64,000 nt of DNA from Jiangella ureilytica (lineage in GTDB: Bacteria > Actinomycetota > Actinomycetes > Jiangellales > Jiangellaceae). The translations under genes and the position numbers were made by a program. Below the pieces are notes generated by a model. The model was not told where the DNA came from, made no database searches, and was given only the letters and a program-made list of their open reading frames with translations. Within the stretch, counting starts at the first letter, position 1. Each line of letters begins with the position of its first letter. Location of the stretch: the NCBI RefSeq assembly GCF_004348545.1, contig NZ_SMKL01000002.1, positions 1-64,000 of the forward strand. The letters run 5' to 3'. Shown here in pieces: positions 54,017 through 61,988 of this stretch.

Positions 54017-55279
54017 TCAGCCGGTGATGGTGAGCGTCAGCAGGGCCACGTTGAGGCTGACGACCACGGCGCTGACCAGCACGGCCAGCGCCGTGGTCAG
54101 CCGCGAGTTGGCCCACCGGCCCATGACCGACGACTTCGCGGTGACGGCGACCAGCGGGATGATCGCGAACGGGATGCCGAACGACAGCACGACCTGCGAG
54201 AGCACCAGCAGCCAGGTCGGCTCGGCGCCGGTGAGCAGGATCGCGACCGCCGGCACCAGCGTGACGAGCCGTCGGACCAGCAGCGGGATGCGGCGCAGCA
54301 GCAGACCCTCCATGATCACCGCGCCGGCGTAGCAGCCCACCGACGTCGACGCGAGGCCCGACACCAGCAGCCCGACGGCGAACAGCACGCCGATCGCCGC
54401 CCCCAGCCCGGACTCGACCGCGGCGTGGGCCCCGGCGATGGTGTCGGTGCCGTCGACGCCGCGCAGCGAGGCCGCCGCGACCAGCAGCAGGGCGATGTTG
54501 ACGCTCCCGGCCACCAGCATCGCGACCCCGACGTCGGCGCGCGTCGCCCTGAGCAGCCGGCCGACCAGCCCGGGCTCCGGCGTGGCGCCGAACCGGTCGC
54601 GGGCCAGCGCCGAGTGCAGATACACCACGTGCGGCATGACGGTGGCGCCGAACATGCCCGCCGCCAGCAGAACGGTCTCGGTCCCCTCGAACCGCGGGGT
54701 CAGCCCGGACACGATGCCCGACGGCGACGGCGGCTCGACGAACAGCCCGGCCACGAAGCCGACGGCGATGACCAGCAGCGCCGTCGTGACCACGCCCTCG
54801 AACGCCCGCTGCCCCCGACCGTTCTGCACCGTCAGGAGCGCCATGGACACCACTCCGGTGATGACGCCGCCGAGCCACAGCGGCAGGCCGAACAGCAGGT
54901 TCAGTGCGATGGCCCCGCCGACCACCTCGGCGATGTCGGTGGCCATGGCGACCACCTCGGCCTGCAGCCAGTACGCCAGCCGGCCGCCGCGGGGCAGCCG
55001 GTCGCGCAGCACCTCGGGCAGCGACGACCCGGTGACCACTCCCAGCTTCGCCGACAGGTACTGCACCAGCCCGGCCATCGCCGTGGCCATGACCAGCACC
55101 CACACCAGCAGGTAGCCGTAGCCGGCACCGGCCGAGAGGTTGGTGGCGACGTTGCCGGGGTCGACATAGGCGACCGCCGCCACGAACGCGGGACCGAGCA
55201 GCCCCAGCCCCGCGCCGGGCAGCCGGGTCGGCGTCCCGTCCAGTCGCTCCGGACGGCGACGCCGCACCCGTACGTACAT
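54017..55279 (-). CDS. mntH: NRAMP-family manganese/divalent metal transporter
   Basis: A 420-residue, eleven-helix NRAMP protein. The transport-site residues are present: D40-P-G-N43 in TM1 (YVDPGNVATN) and A212-x-x-M215-P-H in TM6 (ATVMPHVVY), the Met that gives selectivity for Mn and other transition metals over Mg and Ca. ATG 55279 comes 6 nt after the nrdB stop, with GGAGG in the end of nrdB as its ribosome binding site, so it is the third gene of an nrdA-nrdB-mntH operon. Proton-coupled Mn2+ uptake beside a Mn/Fe-type R2 protein is a meaningful pairing. No MntR-like site was seen directly upstream. Confidence 0.9.
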   Translation of the reverse strand: MYVRVRRRRPERLDGTPTRLPGAGLGLLGPAFVAAVAYVDPGNVATNLSAGAGYGYLLVWVLVMATAMAGLVQYLSAKLGVVTGSSLPEVLRDRLPRGGRLAYWLQAEVVAMATDIAEVVGGAIALNLLFGLPLWLGGVITGVVSMALLTVQNGRGQRAFEGVVTTALLVIAVGFVAGLFVEPPSPSGIVSGLTPRFEGTETVLLAAGMFGATVMPHVVYLHSALARDRFGATPEPGLVGRLLRATRADVGVAMLVAGSVNIALLLVAAASLRGVDGTDTIAGAHAAVESGLGAAIGVLFAVGLLVSGLASTSVGCYAGAVIMEGLLLRRIPLLVRRLVTLVPAVAILLTGAEPTWLLVLSQVVLSFGIPFAIIPLVAVTAKSSVMGRWANSRLTTALAVLVSAVVVSLNVALLTLTITG

Positions 55280-55285
55280 GAGTCC

Positions 55286-56272
55286 CTATCCTCCGCTGGC
55301 TCGGGCGTCGACCTCGTAGCTGGTGTTGATGGACTCGAAGAAGTTCACCAGTTGCAGCGTGTCATTGGCAGTCGCCATCCACTTCGCGGGATTGGCGACC
55401 TTGTAGTGCGGCTCGAAGCCGAGCTCCTCGAGCCGCCGGTCGGCCAGGTACTTGACGTAGTGGTTGATGTAGTCGGCGTTCATACCCAGGATCCCGGTGG
55501 GCAGTAGGTCGCGGTTGTACTGTTCCTCCATCGCGACGCCGTCGAGGATCATCTGCTCGATCTCGGCGGCGAACTCCGGCGTCTGGAGCTCGGGGTTCTC
55601 GTCCAGCACGGTGAGGACGAGGTTGATGCCGAACTTCAGGTGCAGGCTCTCGTCGCGGACGATCCAGTCGATCAGCGAGGCGAAGTTGCGCAGCAGGTTC
55701 CGCTGCCGGAAGCTCAGCGCCACCATGAACCCGCTGTAGAACCAGATGCCCTCGAGCACGATGTTGTAGGCGACCAGGTTGCGGACGAAGTCCTGCTTGC
55801 CCTCGACGGTGGTGATGTCGAGCGTCTGCTCGGTCATCCGCCTGATGTAGCGGACCTCGAACTCCTCCTTCGCCACCATGGACGGGACACTGACGTGCGC
55901 GGCGTACGCCCGCTCGCGGTCGATGGGGAACGTCTCGAGGACGTACTCGAAGGCCATGACGTGATTGGCCTCCTCCCACATCTGCTTGGCGAGGTACAGG
56001 TGCGCCTCGGCCGCGCTCAGGTACGGGTAGACGCCGAAGGCCAGCGCCTTGTTCACCAGCAGTTCGTTGGGGTTGAAGTAGCTCATGAGGAAGGTCAGCG
56101 CGTGCCGCTCCTCGTCGGACATTCTCTTGAAGTCGGCCATGTCCTCGCCGAGCTGGACCTCGTGCGGGAACCAGGTGTTCGCGACGGCCTGGTTGTACAG
56201 CTCGTACGCCCAGGGGTAGCGGACCGGCTTGAGCAGCAGGCCCTCCTGGATGCCGGTGCCGAGAATGCTCAT
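55286..56272 (-). CDS. nrdB: Ribonucleotide reductase R2 subunit with class Ic (Mn/Fe) signature
   Basis: A 328-residue ferritin-like R2 protein. Metal ligands are E70 (FNPNELLVNKAL), E101 and H104 (EEANHVMAF), E174 (VLEGIWFYSGF), E208 and H211 (RDESLHL). The spacings E70-E101 (31) and E174-E208 (34) are identical to those of E. coli NrdB. The first ligand is Glu instead of Asp84. The radical Tyr position, four residues after the helix-B His, is F108. This Glu/Phe combination is the hallmark of class Ic enzymes such as that of Chlamydia trachomatis, which use a Mn(IV)/Fe(III) centre in place of a tyrosyl radical. The C-terminal NTSYEVDA keeps the radical-transfer Tyr. It follows nrdA by 13 nt. 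Confidence 0.93.
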   Translation of the reverse strand: MSILGTGIQEGLLLKPVRYPWAYELYNQAVANTWFPHEVQLGEDMADFKRMSDEERHALTFLMSYFNPNELLVNKALAFGVYPYLSAAEAHLYLAKQMWEEANHVMAFEYVLETFPIDRERAYAAHVSVPSMVAKEEFEVRYIRRMTEQTLDITTVEGKQDFVRNLVAYNIVLEGIWFYSGFMVALSFRQRNLLRNFASLIDWIVRDESLHLKFGINLVLTVLDENPELQTPEFAAEIEQMILDGVAMEEQYNRDLLPTGILGMNADYINHYVKYLADRRLEELGFEPHYKVANPAKWMATANDTLQLVNFFESINTSYEVDARASGG

Positions 56273-56285
56273 CGTCGTCTCCCCT

Positions 56286-58874
56286 CTACTGGCACGACTC
56301 GCATTGGAGCCGTTCCTGCGGGTCGACGGGGCAGGCGACCGCCTCCTCGCCGGTGTCGACGACCTCCAGCTCGACGGCGTCCGGCGGGGCCGCCGCCGGA
56401 GCCACGACGGGGGCCGCAGCCGCGGCCTCGACAGAGGCCGCCGCCGGGGCCACGACGGGGGCCGCAGCCGTCGCCGTCGTGCCCCGGGCCGCTCCGAAGC
56501 CGCGATGGGGACCGCTCGGCGCAGCATCACTACCGTTCAGCGCTTCGGCTTTGTTGACTCTGACGGTGCTCTGCTCGGCGGTGTGGCGCGGCTTGACGTG
56601 CAGGTAGTACGTGGTCTTGACGCCCTTGGCCCAGGCGGCCGAGTAGATGTCGACCATGTCGCCGATGTCGCGGGTCTCGAGGTACATGTTCCGGCTGATC
56701 GCCTGGTCGATCCACTTCTGCGCCCGGGCCGCGACCTCGATGAACGCATACGGCGAGAGCTGGAACGACGTCTTGTAGATCGCCTTGAGGTCGGCCGGGA
56801 CGGCGTCGAGCGCGGATACGTCGCCCTGGGCGCGCAGCAGGTCCTCGCGCACCTGCTCCCACAGCCCCCGCGCCTTGAGGTCGGCCACCAGGTTGCGGTT
56901 GACCTCGAGGAACTTGCCCGAGCTGGTGGCCCGGCTGAACAGCTGCGAGAACTGCGGGTCCAGGCCCGGCGTCGTGCCCGCGACCAGGCCGATGGACGCC
57001 GTCGGGGCGATCGCCATCAGCGTGGCGTTGCGCATGCCGCCGCGGACCTTGTCGCGCAGGACGTCCCAGTCGAGCCGGCTGGACCGCGACACGGTGATCG
57101 GCACGCCGCGCTCGCGCTCGGCCCGGTCGACGGTGTCGATGGGTACCAGGCCACGGCTCCAGCCGGAGCCGTCGAAGTTGGCGTAGGCGCCGCGTTCGCG
57201 GGCGAGGTCGGCGCTCTGGTCGATGGCGTGGTAGCTGATGAACTCCATGAGCCGGTCGATGAGGTCGTAGGCCTGCTCGCTCTCGTACGACCAGCCCAGC
57301 CGCTCGACGACGTCGGTGAAGCCCATGACGCCGAGGCCGACGGCGCGGTTGAGCTCGTTGGAGCGCTCGGACTCCGGCACCGACGAGACGGTGATGTCGA
57401 TGAGGTTGTCGAGCTGGCGGACGGCGAGCCGGACGCTGTCACGCAGCCGGTCCCAGTCCACTCCGCCGGCGCCCAGGTGGGCGGACAGGTTGATCGACGC
57501 CAGGTTGCAGACGGCGATGTTGTCGCGGTCCTGCGGCAGTGTGATCTCGGTGCACAGGTTCGACAGGTGGATGGTGCCGGTGTTGTCGTTGAGCGCCCGG
57601 TTGTTGATGGTGTCCTTCCAGGTCAGCCAGGGGTGCGACGTGGTCTGCAGGGCGACGAGGATGGCCCGGAACTGCTCGCGCGCCTTGATCTTGGTGAACG
57701 AGCGCAGCTCACCGGCCTCGGCGGCGGCCGCGTACTCGGCGTAGCGCCGGCTGAAGGCGGCGCCGTAGAGCTCGGGCAGGTCGGGCACCTCGAGCGGGTC
57801 GAACAGGTACCAGTCGTCGTCGGCGGCCACCCGGGTCATGAACTCGTCGGAGATCCAGACCGCGGTGTTGGCGGTGCGGACCCTGCGGTAGGGGTCGCCG
57901 GCGTTCTGCCTGAGATCGAGGAACTGAGGGAAGTCGCGGTGCCAGTTCTCGATGTAGAACGCCAGCGCGCCGAACTTCTTGCCGCCGCGCGACACCGCCC
58001 GCAGCGTCGAGTCGATCGTGTGCATGAACGGGATGGGTCCGGTCGAGACGGTGTTGTTGCTGCGGATCGGCGAGCCCTCGGCGCGCAGCTTCGTCACCGA
58101 CAGGCCGATGCCGCCGGTCCCCTTGGTCAGCCACATGACGTCGCGCACGCTCTTGGCGATGTGCTCGATGTCGTCGTGCATCTCCATGACGAAGCAGTTC
58201 GACAGCTGCGAGTACGCCGTCCCCGCGTTGACCAGCGTCGACCCTGCGGCCAGGTAGTCGAGGCTGGACATCTTGGCGTAGAACACGGCGGCGGCCGCGG
58301 TGGGATCCGCCTCGTTCAGCGACAGCCCCATCGAGACCCGCATCCAGAAGAACTGCGGAACCTCCAGCCGGTGGCCGTCGCGGTCGTTGATCATGTAGCG
58401 GTTGCTCATGGTGACCGCGCCGATGTACGTCAGCAGGTCGTCGCGCGTCGGGTCCAGCACGGCCGCCAGCCGGTCGAGGTCGAAGTGGGTCACGAGCCGT
58501 TCGTCGAGGAGCCCGGCGGCCACGCCGTCCGCCACGTAGCCCGGGAACCTCTCCCGATGCAGCTCGGCCAGCTGGTCCGGGGTCTCGTAGTCGCCCAGGA
58601 CGCGCTTGTAGACCGTCTTCAGCAGCACGCGGGCCGCGACGGTGTCGAAGGCCGGGTCGTCGCGGACGTTCTGCAGCGCGACCTGGACGACGGCCTCGTC
58701 GAGCTGCTGGCTGGTGATGCCGTCGAACAGGGTGATCTCGAGTTCGGACTGCAGCTGCGTGACGCGGGCGACCTGGTTGTCCAGGCCGACGCTGGCGGCC
58801 TCGATGGCCCGGGCGATCTTGTAGCCGTCGTACGGCTCCACCGACCCGTCGCGCTTGACGACGTTGACGCTCAT
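56286..58874 (-). CDS. nrdA: Ribonucleotide reductase class I catalytic subunit
   Basis: An 862-residue R1 protein. A single ATP-cone (residues 1-95) regulates overall activity. The active site is intact: C227 (QLSNCFVM), N439-L-C441-T-E443 (SNLCTEI, the thiyl Cys flanked by Asn and Glu), C456 (IAVCNLAS) and the Tyr-Tyr radical pair in KTTYYLHV. The tail is unusual: after the core comes an Ala/Pro/Val-rich linker of about 60 residues with two copies of APVVAPAAA, ending in the redox pair CESC, so the swinging arm is long. ATG 58874 lies about 200 nt downstream of a cobalamin riboswitch, meaning expression falls when B12 is plentiful. Confidence 0.96.
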   Translation of the reverse strand: MSVNVVKRDGSVEPYDGYKIARAIEAASVGLDNQVARVTQLQSELEITLFDGITSQQLDEAVVQVALQNVRDDPAFDTVAARVLLKTVYKRVLGDYETPDQLAELHRERFPGYVADGVAAGLLDERLVTHFDLDRLAAVLDPTRDDLLTYIGAVTMSNRYMINDRDGHRLEVPQFFWMRVSMGLSLNEADPTAAAAVFYAKMSSLDYLAAGSTLVNAGTAYSQLSNCFVMEMHDDIEHIAKSVRDVMWLTKGTGGIGLSVTKLRAEGSPIRSNNTVSTGPIPFMHTIDSTLRAVSRGGKKFGALAFYIENWHRDFPQFLDLRQNAGDPYRRVRTANTAVWISDEFMTRVAADDDWYLFDPLEVPDLPELYGAAFSRRYAEYAAAAEAGELRSFTKIKAREQFRAILVALQTTSHPWLTWKDTINNRALNDNTGTIHLSNLCTEITLPQDRDNIAVCNLASINLSAHLGAGGVDWDRLRDSVRLAVRQLDNLIDITVSSVPESERSNELNRAVGLGVMGFTDVVERLGWSYESEQAYDLIDRLMEFISYHAIDQSADLARERGAYANFDGSGWSRGLVPIDTVDRAERERGVPITVSRSSRLDWDVLRDKVRGGMRNATLMAIAPTASIGLVAGTTPGLDPQFSQLFSRATSSGKFLEVNRNLVADLKARGLWEQVREDLLRAQGDVSALDAVPADLKAIYKTSFQLSPYAFIEVAARAQKWIDQAISRNMYLETRDIGDMVDIYSAAWAKGVKTTYYLHVKPRHTAEQSTVRVNKAEALNGSDAAPSGPHRGFGAARGTTATAAAPVVAPAAASVEAAAAAPVVAPAAAPPDAVELEVVDTGEEAVACPVDPQERLQCESCQ

Positions 58875-59047
58875 GCTCTCTCCTCGCGAGCTCGGCTGGC
58901 TCGGCCCACGGCGCTGACGGAGAGGGGCGAGGAGAGATGCGTCGCCGGCACCGCGCCGGTGGGGCGTCGGGTCGCTGGTGGCGCCCGGGCGCGGCGGTGA
59001 GTTCGTCGGCGTATCGTCCCCTGGCCCCTCCCTCGGGAGCCGCGGAC

Positions 59048-59072
59048 CACCGCACGCGTGGCGCGTGCGGTG
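59048..59072 (-). terminator. Hairpin just downstream of the cobalamin riboswitch
   Basis: CACCGCACGCG (59048-59058) and CGCGTGCGGTG (59062-59072) form an 11-bp stem with a 3-base loop, placed 2 nt past the riboswitch closing stem on the minus strand. It could be the expression platform (intrinsic terminator without U-tract) that responds to cobalamin binding; translational or Rho-based control is also possible. Confidence 0.55.
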
Positions 59073-59073
59073 C

Positions 59074-59277
59074 GCTGGCAGGTCTTCGGACTCACGGGCG
59101 CAGAGGCCACCTGGCGGGTGGCGTTCCACCTACTGGCCGTCGCTTCCCAGGCCTTCACGTATGTCGGCCCAGTGCTTCGTTGACGGCGGTCGTTCCCGTT
59201 CACCGCTGCGGGGCAGTCCCGGACTCACACCGGGTTCCCTGTTGCCCCCGCCGATCCGGCTGACCGGCGGAACCAGC
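59074..59277 (-). promoter_or_regulatory. Cobalamin riboswitch controlling nrdA-nrdB-mntH
   Basis: On the minus strand the conserved core GGTGTGAGTCCGGGACTG, followed by CCCCGCAGCGGTGA, and the B12-box-like GTGAGTCCGAAGACCTGCC (59095-59077) are present in the right order. The domain is closed by GCTGG/CCAGC (59277-59273 with 59078-59074). Actinobacterial class I nrd operons are known to be switched off by this riboswitch when the B12-dependent class II enzyme can work. It begins a few bases after the predicted transcription start. Confidence 0.93.
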
Positions 59278-59285
59278 TGCGAGAG

Positions 59286-59333
59286 CCACACTATCTGGTA
59301 GTTACAAAGATGCAAGTCACCTACATCTAGTGT
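59286..59333 (-). promoter_or_regulatory. nrdA promoter with tandem NrdR boxes
   Basis: Minus-strand TTGCAT (59315-59310), 16 nt, TAGTGT (59293-59288) forms the promoter. Two 16-bp boxes related to the NrdR consensus CwAtATaTwG lie at 59286-59301 (CACTATCTGG core) and 59318-59333 (CTACATCTAG core), starting 32 bp apart. That three-turn spacing is typical for NrdR pairs. The first overlaps the -10, so NrdR would repress. Confidence 0.7.
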
Positions 59334-59477
59334 CTTGCCAGTCGGCCGCCCACACCGGGACAGATGCGACACCGGCGGTTGTCACGATGTCGCAGCGACA
59401 TGGCCGAAACTCGCTTTCACTCCTGCTTGCCGATCCAGCAGAATGTGGGTCGTCAGTACTGACCTAGGGAGACACTC

Positions 59478-60440
59478 ATGACTCAGGCCCCCGCGCGGCC
59501 TGCGATGATCTGGGCCGCGCTGGTCGTCGTCTACGTCGTGTGGGGCTCGACGTACCTCGCCATCCGCGTGGTGGTCGAGGCCGACATCCCGCCGTTCCTC
59601 GGCATGGGCCTGCGGTTCCTGGTCGCCGGGCTGCTGATGCTGGGCTACCTGTGGCTGCGCCACGGCCGCGAGCGGCTGCGCGTGAGCCCGCGCGAGCTGC
59701 GCGGCGCGGCCGTCATGGGCCTGCTGCTCCTCGTGCTCGGCAACGCCATGGTCGCCGTGGCCGAGCAGACGGTGCCCAGCGGGCTGGCCGCCCTGGTCGT
59801 CGCGGCGATCTCGCTCTGGTTCGTGTTGCTGCAGGTGGCCGGCGGCGAACGGCCGCCGGCGCTCACCTGGGTCGGCATCCTGGTCGGCCTGGCCGGTGTC
59901 GCGGTGATCTGCGTGCCCCGCGGCGGCATCGAGGGCGTCGAGGCCTGGGGCATCGGCATCCTGCTGTTCGGCACCATCTCGTGGGCGTTCGGGTCCTACT
60001 TCTCCCCGCGCCTCGGGCTGCCGCGCAACGCGCTGGTGGCCTCGGCCTACGAGATGCTGGCCGGCGGCGTCATGCTGATGGTCGTGTCGGCCGCGACCGG
60101 CGAGTTCGGCAAGCTGCACGTGTCGGCGGTGGCGACGGAGGGCTGGCTCGCGCTGGCGTACCTGATCGTGCTGGGCTCGCTGCTGGGCTACACGGCGTAC
60201 GGCTACCTGCTGGCGAACGCGCCGCTGTCGCTGGTCGGCACCTACGCCTACGTCAACCCCGTGGTCGCGGTGCTCCTGGGCTGGGCCATCCTCGCCGAGC
60301 CCGTGACGGCCATCGTGCTGGGCGGCGGCGCGCTGGTGGTGGGTGGCGTGGTGCTCGTGGTCAACGGCGAGCGGGCGTCGGCGAGGGCGCGGCAGGCCGA
60401 GAAGTCGCCCGATCTCACGCCCGACGAGGCCATGGTCTGA
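59478..60440 (+). CDS. EamA/DMT-superfamily transporter
   Basis: A 320-residue membrane protein with ten predicted helices in two EamA halves (WAALVVVYVVWGSTYLAIRV near the start and GSLLGYTAYGYLLANAPLSLVGTYAYVNPVVAVLLGW in the second half). These are typical of RhaT/YedA-type metabolite exporters; the substrate is unknown. GGGAG lies 7 nt before ATG 59478. It is a single gene divergent from the nrd operon and ends before a strong hairpin. Confidence 0.88.
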   Translation: MTQAPARPAMIWAALVVVYVVWGSTYLAIRVVVEADIPPFLGMGLRFLVAGLLMLGYLWLRHGRERLRVSPRELRGAAVMGLLLLVLGNAMVAVAEQTVPSGLAALVVAAISLWFVLLQVAGGERPPALTWVGILVGLAGVAVICVPRGGIEGVEAWGIGILLFGTISWAFGSYFSPRLGLPRNALVASAYEMLAGGVMLMVVSAATGEFGKLHVSAVATEGWLALAYLIVLGSLLGYTAYGYLLANAPLSLVGTYAYVNPVVAVLLGWAILAEPVTAIVLGGGALVVGGVVLVVNGERASARARQAEKSPDLTPDEAMV

Positions 60441-60469
60441 CGCCGGCGGAGACCGCCCCCGGACATGGC

Positions 60470-60505
60470 GAAGGCGTGAGCGGCGACATTGCCGCTCACG
60501 CCTTC
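60470..60505. terminator. Bidirectional terminator hairpin
   Basis: GAAGGCGTGAGCGGC (60470-60484) is exactly mirrored at 60491-60505 around GACATT. It sits between the convergent EamA and TPR-regulator genes. Confidence 0.85.
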
Positions 60506-60525
60506 ACGACGGACGAACGAAGGGA

Positions 60526-61920
60526 TCAGGCGATGGTGCCGGCGAACTCGCCCACCGAGGCGGTCTCTTCGTCGACCAGGGTGGCGCCGACGTACGGGCC
60601 GACGCGCACGGAACGCAGGGCCTTGTCGTAGGCGTCCATGGCCTCGTCGATGCGGCCGAGGTCGCGGTAGAGGTCGGCCAGCTCGCGCCAGGCGCCCGCT
60701 GAGAGCCGCGAGGCATGGATGGCCCCGAGCGCGGACGCCGCGAGCTCCGCCTCGCGGATGCTGCCGTCGACGTCGCCCTGCGCCCGCAGGATGCGCGCCA
60801 GGGTGAGCCGGGCGTCCGCGGCCGCGATGGGAGAGTTGCCCTCGAGCTCGCGCAGCGAGGTCTCGACGGAGAGACGGGCCTCGTCGACCCGGCCGAGGCG
60901 TAGCAGCGCCTCGCCGCGCTTGATGTGCAGGTTGCCGACGTCGACCTTGCTGCCGTGCTTGTTGATGCTCTCCTCGACCTTGTCGAGGATCTCGAGCGCC
61001 TGCTCGGCCTGCGGCTCGCGCGACTGCAGCAACAGCCAGGCGTAGGCGACCTTGAGACGGGCGAGGTTGCGCAGGTCGTCGCCCTCGCCGAACATCGCCA
61101 GCGCGCGGTCGACCAGGTTGAGCGCCTGGGCCAGCTCGCCGCGCGACTCGGCGATGATGGAGGCGTTCCAGTAGGCGGCGCCGCGGGTGTGCGGCGTGCC
61201 CAGCGAGTCGGCGGCGCTGACCAGCTCGGCGGCCAGCGCCTGCGACCGGACGATGTCGCCGCGGCCGTGGTAGGCGCCCAGCACGTTGCAGCCGAGCCGG
61301 ATGTACTCGTCGGTCCCCTCGAGACCGAGGCCCGAAGCGGCGCGGCGCGCCTCCTCGCCGATCTGGATGGCCATGTCGAAGTCGCCCGCGAGGTTGTAGC
61401 AGCGGGTGAGCGCGATGGCGACGTCGAGCCAGGGCTGGACGGCCGGCGTCTCGCGCGCCTCCTCGGCCAGTTCGCTCAGCAGCTCGATGGCGGCCTCGAG
61501 GTCGCCCAGGCGCTCCTTCGCCAGCGCCCGGCCCAGCCGGGCCACCCGGCTCTGCTCGTCGTTGAGGCCGGCGTCGCCGACCAGGACGGTGAACTGCTCG
61601 TAGGCGTCTGCGGCACGACCCTCGCGCAGCGCCATCTCGGCGCGGCCAAGGGCGAGGCGGGCCTTCGTGCGGACGGAGGCGTCGACGCCGTCGCGCAGGT
61701 ACTCGACGTCGATGCGCAGGCGCTCGGCGATGTGCGACAGCGCCGATGCCGCCGGCTGCCGGCGGCCGCTCTCGACGAGCGAGACGTAACTGGGAGACAG
61801 CATGCCCTCCGCGATCTCGGCCTGGGACAGGCCGAGCTCCAACCGGCGGGATCGGATACGCTGCCCGACGGGCGTCGGGACCGGCGCCTCGTCCTCTGTT
61901 GCTGGCTGGTCTACTGTCAT
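60526..61920 (-). CDS. XRE helix-turn-helix plus TPR-repeat transcriptional regulator (RRNPP-like architecture)
   Basis: A 464-residue regulator. Residues about 18-75 form an XRE/Cro-type HTH (GQRIRSRRLELGLSQAEIAEGMLSPSYVSLVESGRR). The rest is a superhelix of about eight TPR-like helical pairs (for example LARLKVAYAWLLLQSREPQAEQ, GNLHIKRGEALLRLGRVDEAR, WRELADLYRDLGRIDEAMDAYDKALR). This HTH-plus-TPR build is that of peptide-responsive RRNPP regulators of Firmicutes and of many actinobacterial proteins with unknown ligands. Its ATG lies in the middle of a perfect 16-bp palindrome, and a 40-codon gene for an exported peptide is divergent from it. Peptide sensing is an inference. Confidence 0.85.
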   Translation of the reverse strand: MTVDQPATEDEAPVPTPVGQRIRSRRLELGLSQAEIAEGMLSPSYVSLVESGRRQPAASALSHIAERLRIDVEYLRDGVDASVRTKARLALGRAEMALREGRAADAYEQFTVLVGDAGLNDEQSRVARLGRALAKERLGDLEAAIELLSELAEEARETPAVQPWLDVAIALTRCYNLAGDFDMAIQIGEEARRAASGLGLEGTDEYIRLGCNVLGAYHGRGDIVRSQALAAELVSAADSLGTPHTRGAAYWNASIIAESRGELAQALNLVDRALAMFGEGDDLRNLARLKVAYAWLLLQSREPQAEQALEILDKVEESINKHGSKVDVGNLHIKRGEALLRLGRVDEARLSVETSLRELEGNSPIAAADARLTLARILRAQGDVDGSIREAELAASALGAIHASRLSAGAWRELADLYRDLGRIDEAMDAYDKALRSVRVGPYVGATLVDEETASVGEFAGTIA

Positions 61921-61961
61921 GACAGTATTGGACTACAGCGAGTCATGTTTTTCCAGTCCAA
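61912..61961. promoter_or_regulatory. Divergent control region: perfect palindrome over the regulator start codon plus inverted repeat
   Basis: TACTGTCATGACAGTA (61912-61927) is a perfect palindrome whose centre contains the regulator ATG. A second, looser copy of its core (AGTCATGTTT) follows at 61941-61950, and TTGGACT (61928-61934) is mirrored by AGTCCAA (61955-61961). The layout suggests several operator sites for autoregulation and for control of the peptide gene. Confidence 0.6.
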
Positions 61962-61988
61962 ATTCCGACTTTAGGGAGATCGATCGAG

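Noticed and set aside
57541-57660. Apparent loss of the catalytic Cys in NrdA at the KDTINN segment
   Set aside because: In E. coli the thiyl Cys is the one in the NLC-x-E motif, not the nearby KD-x-C of some R1 proteins; NLCTE with C441 is present, so the enzyme is intact.
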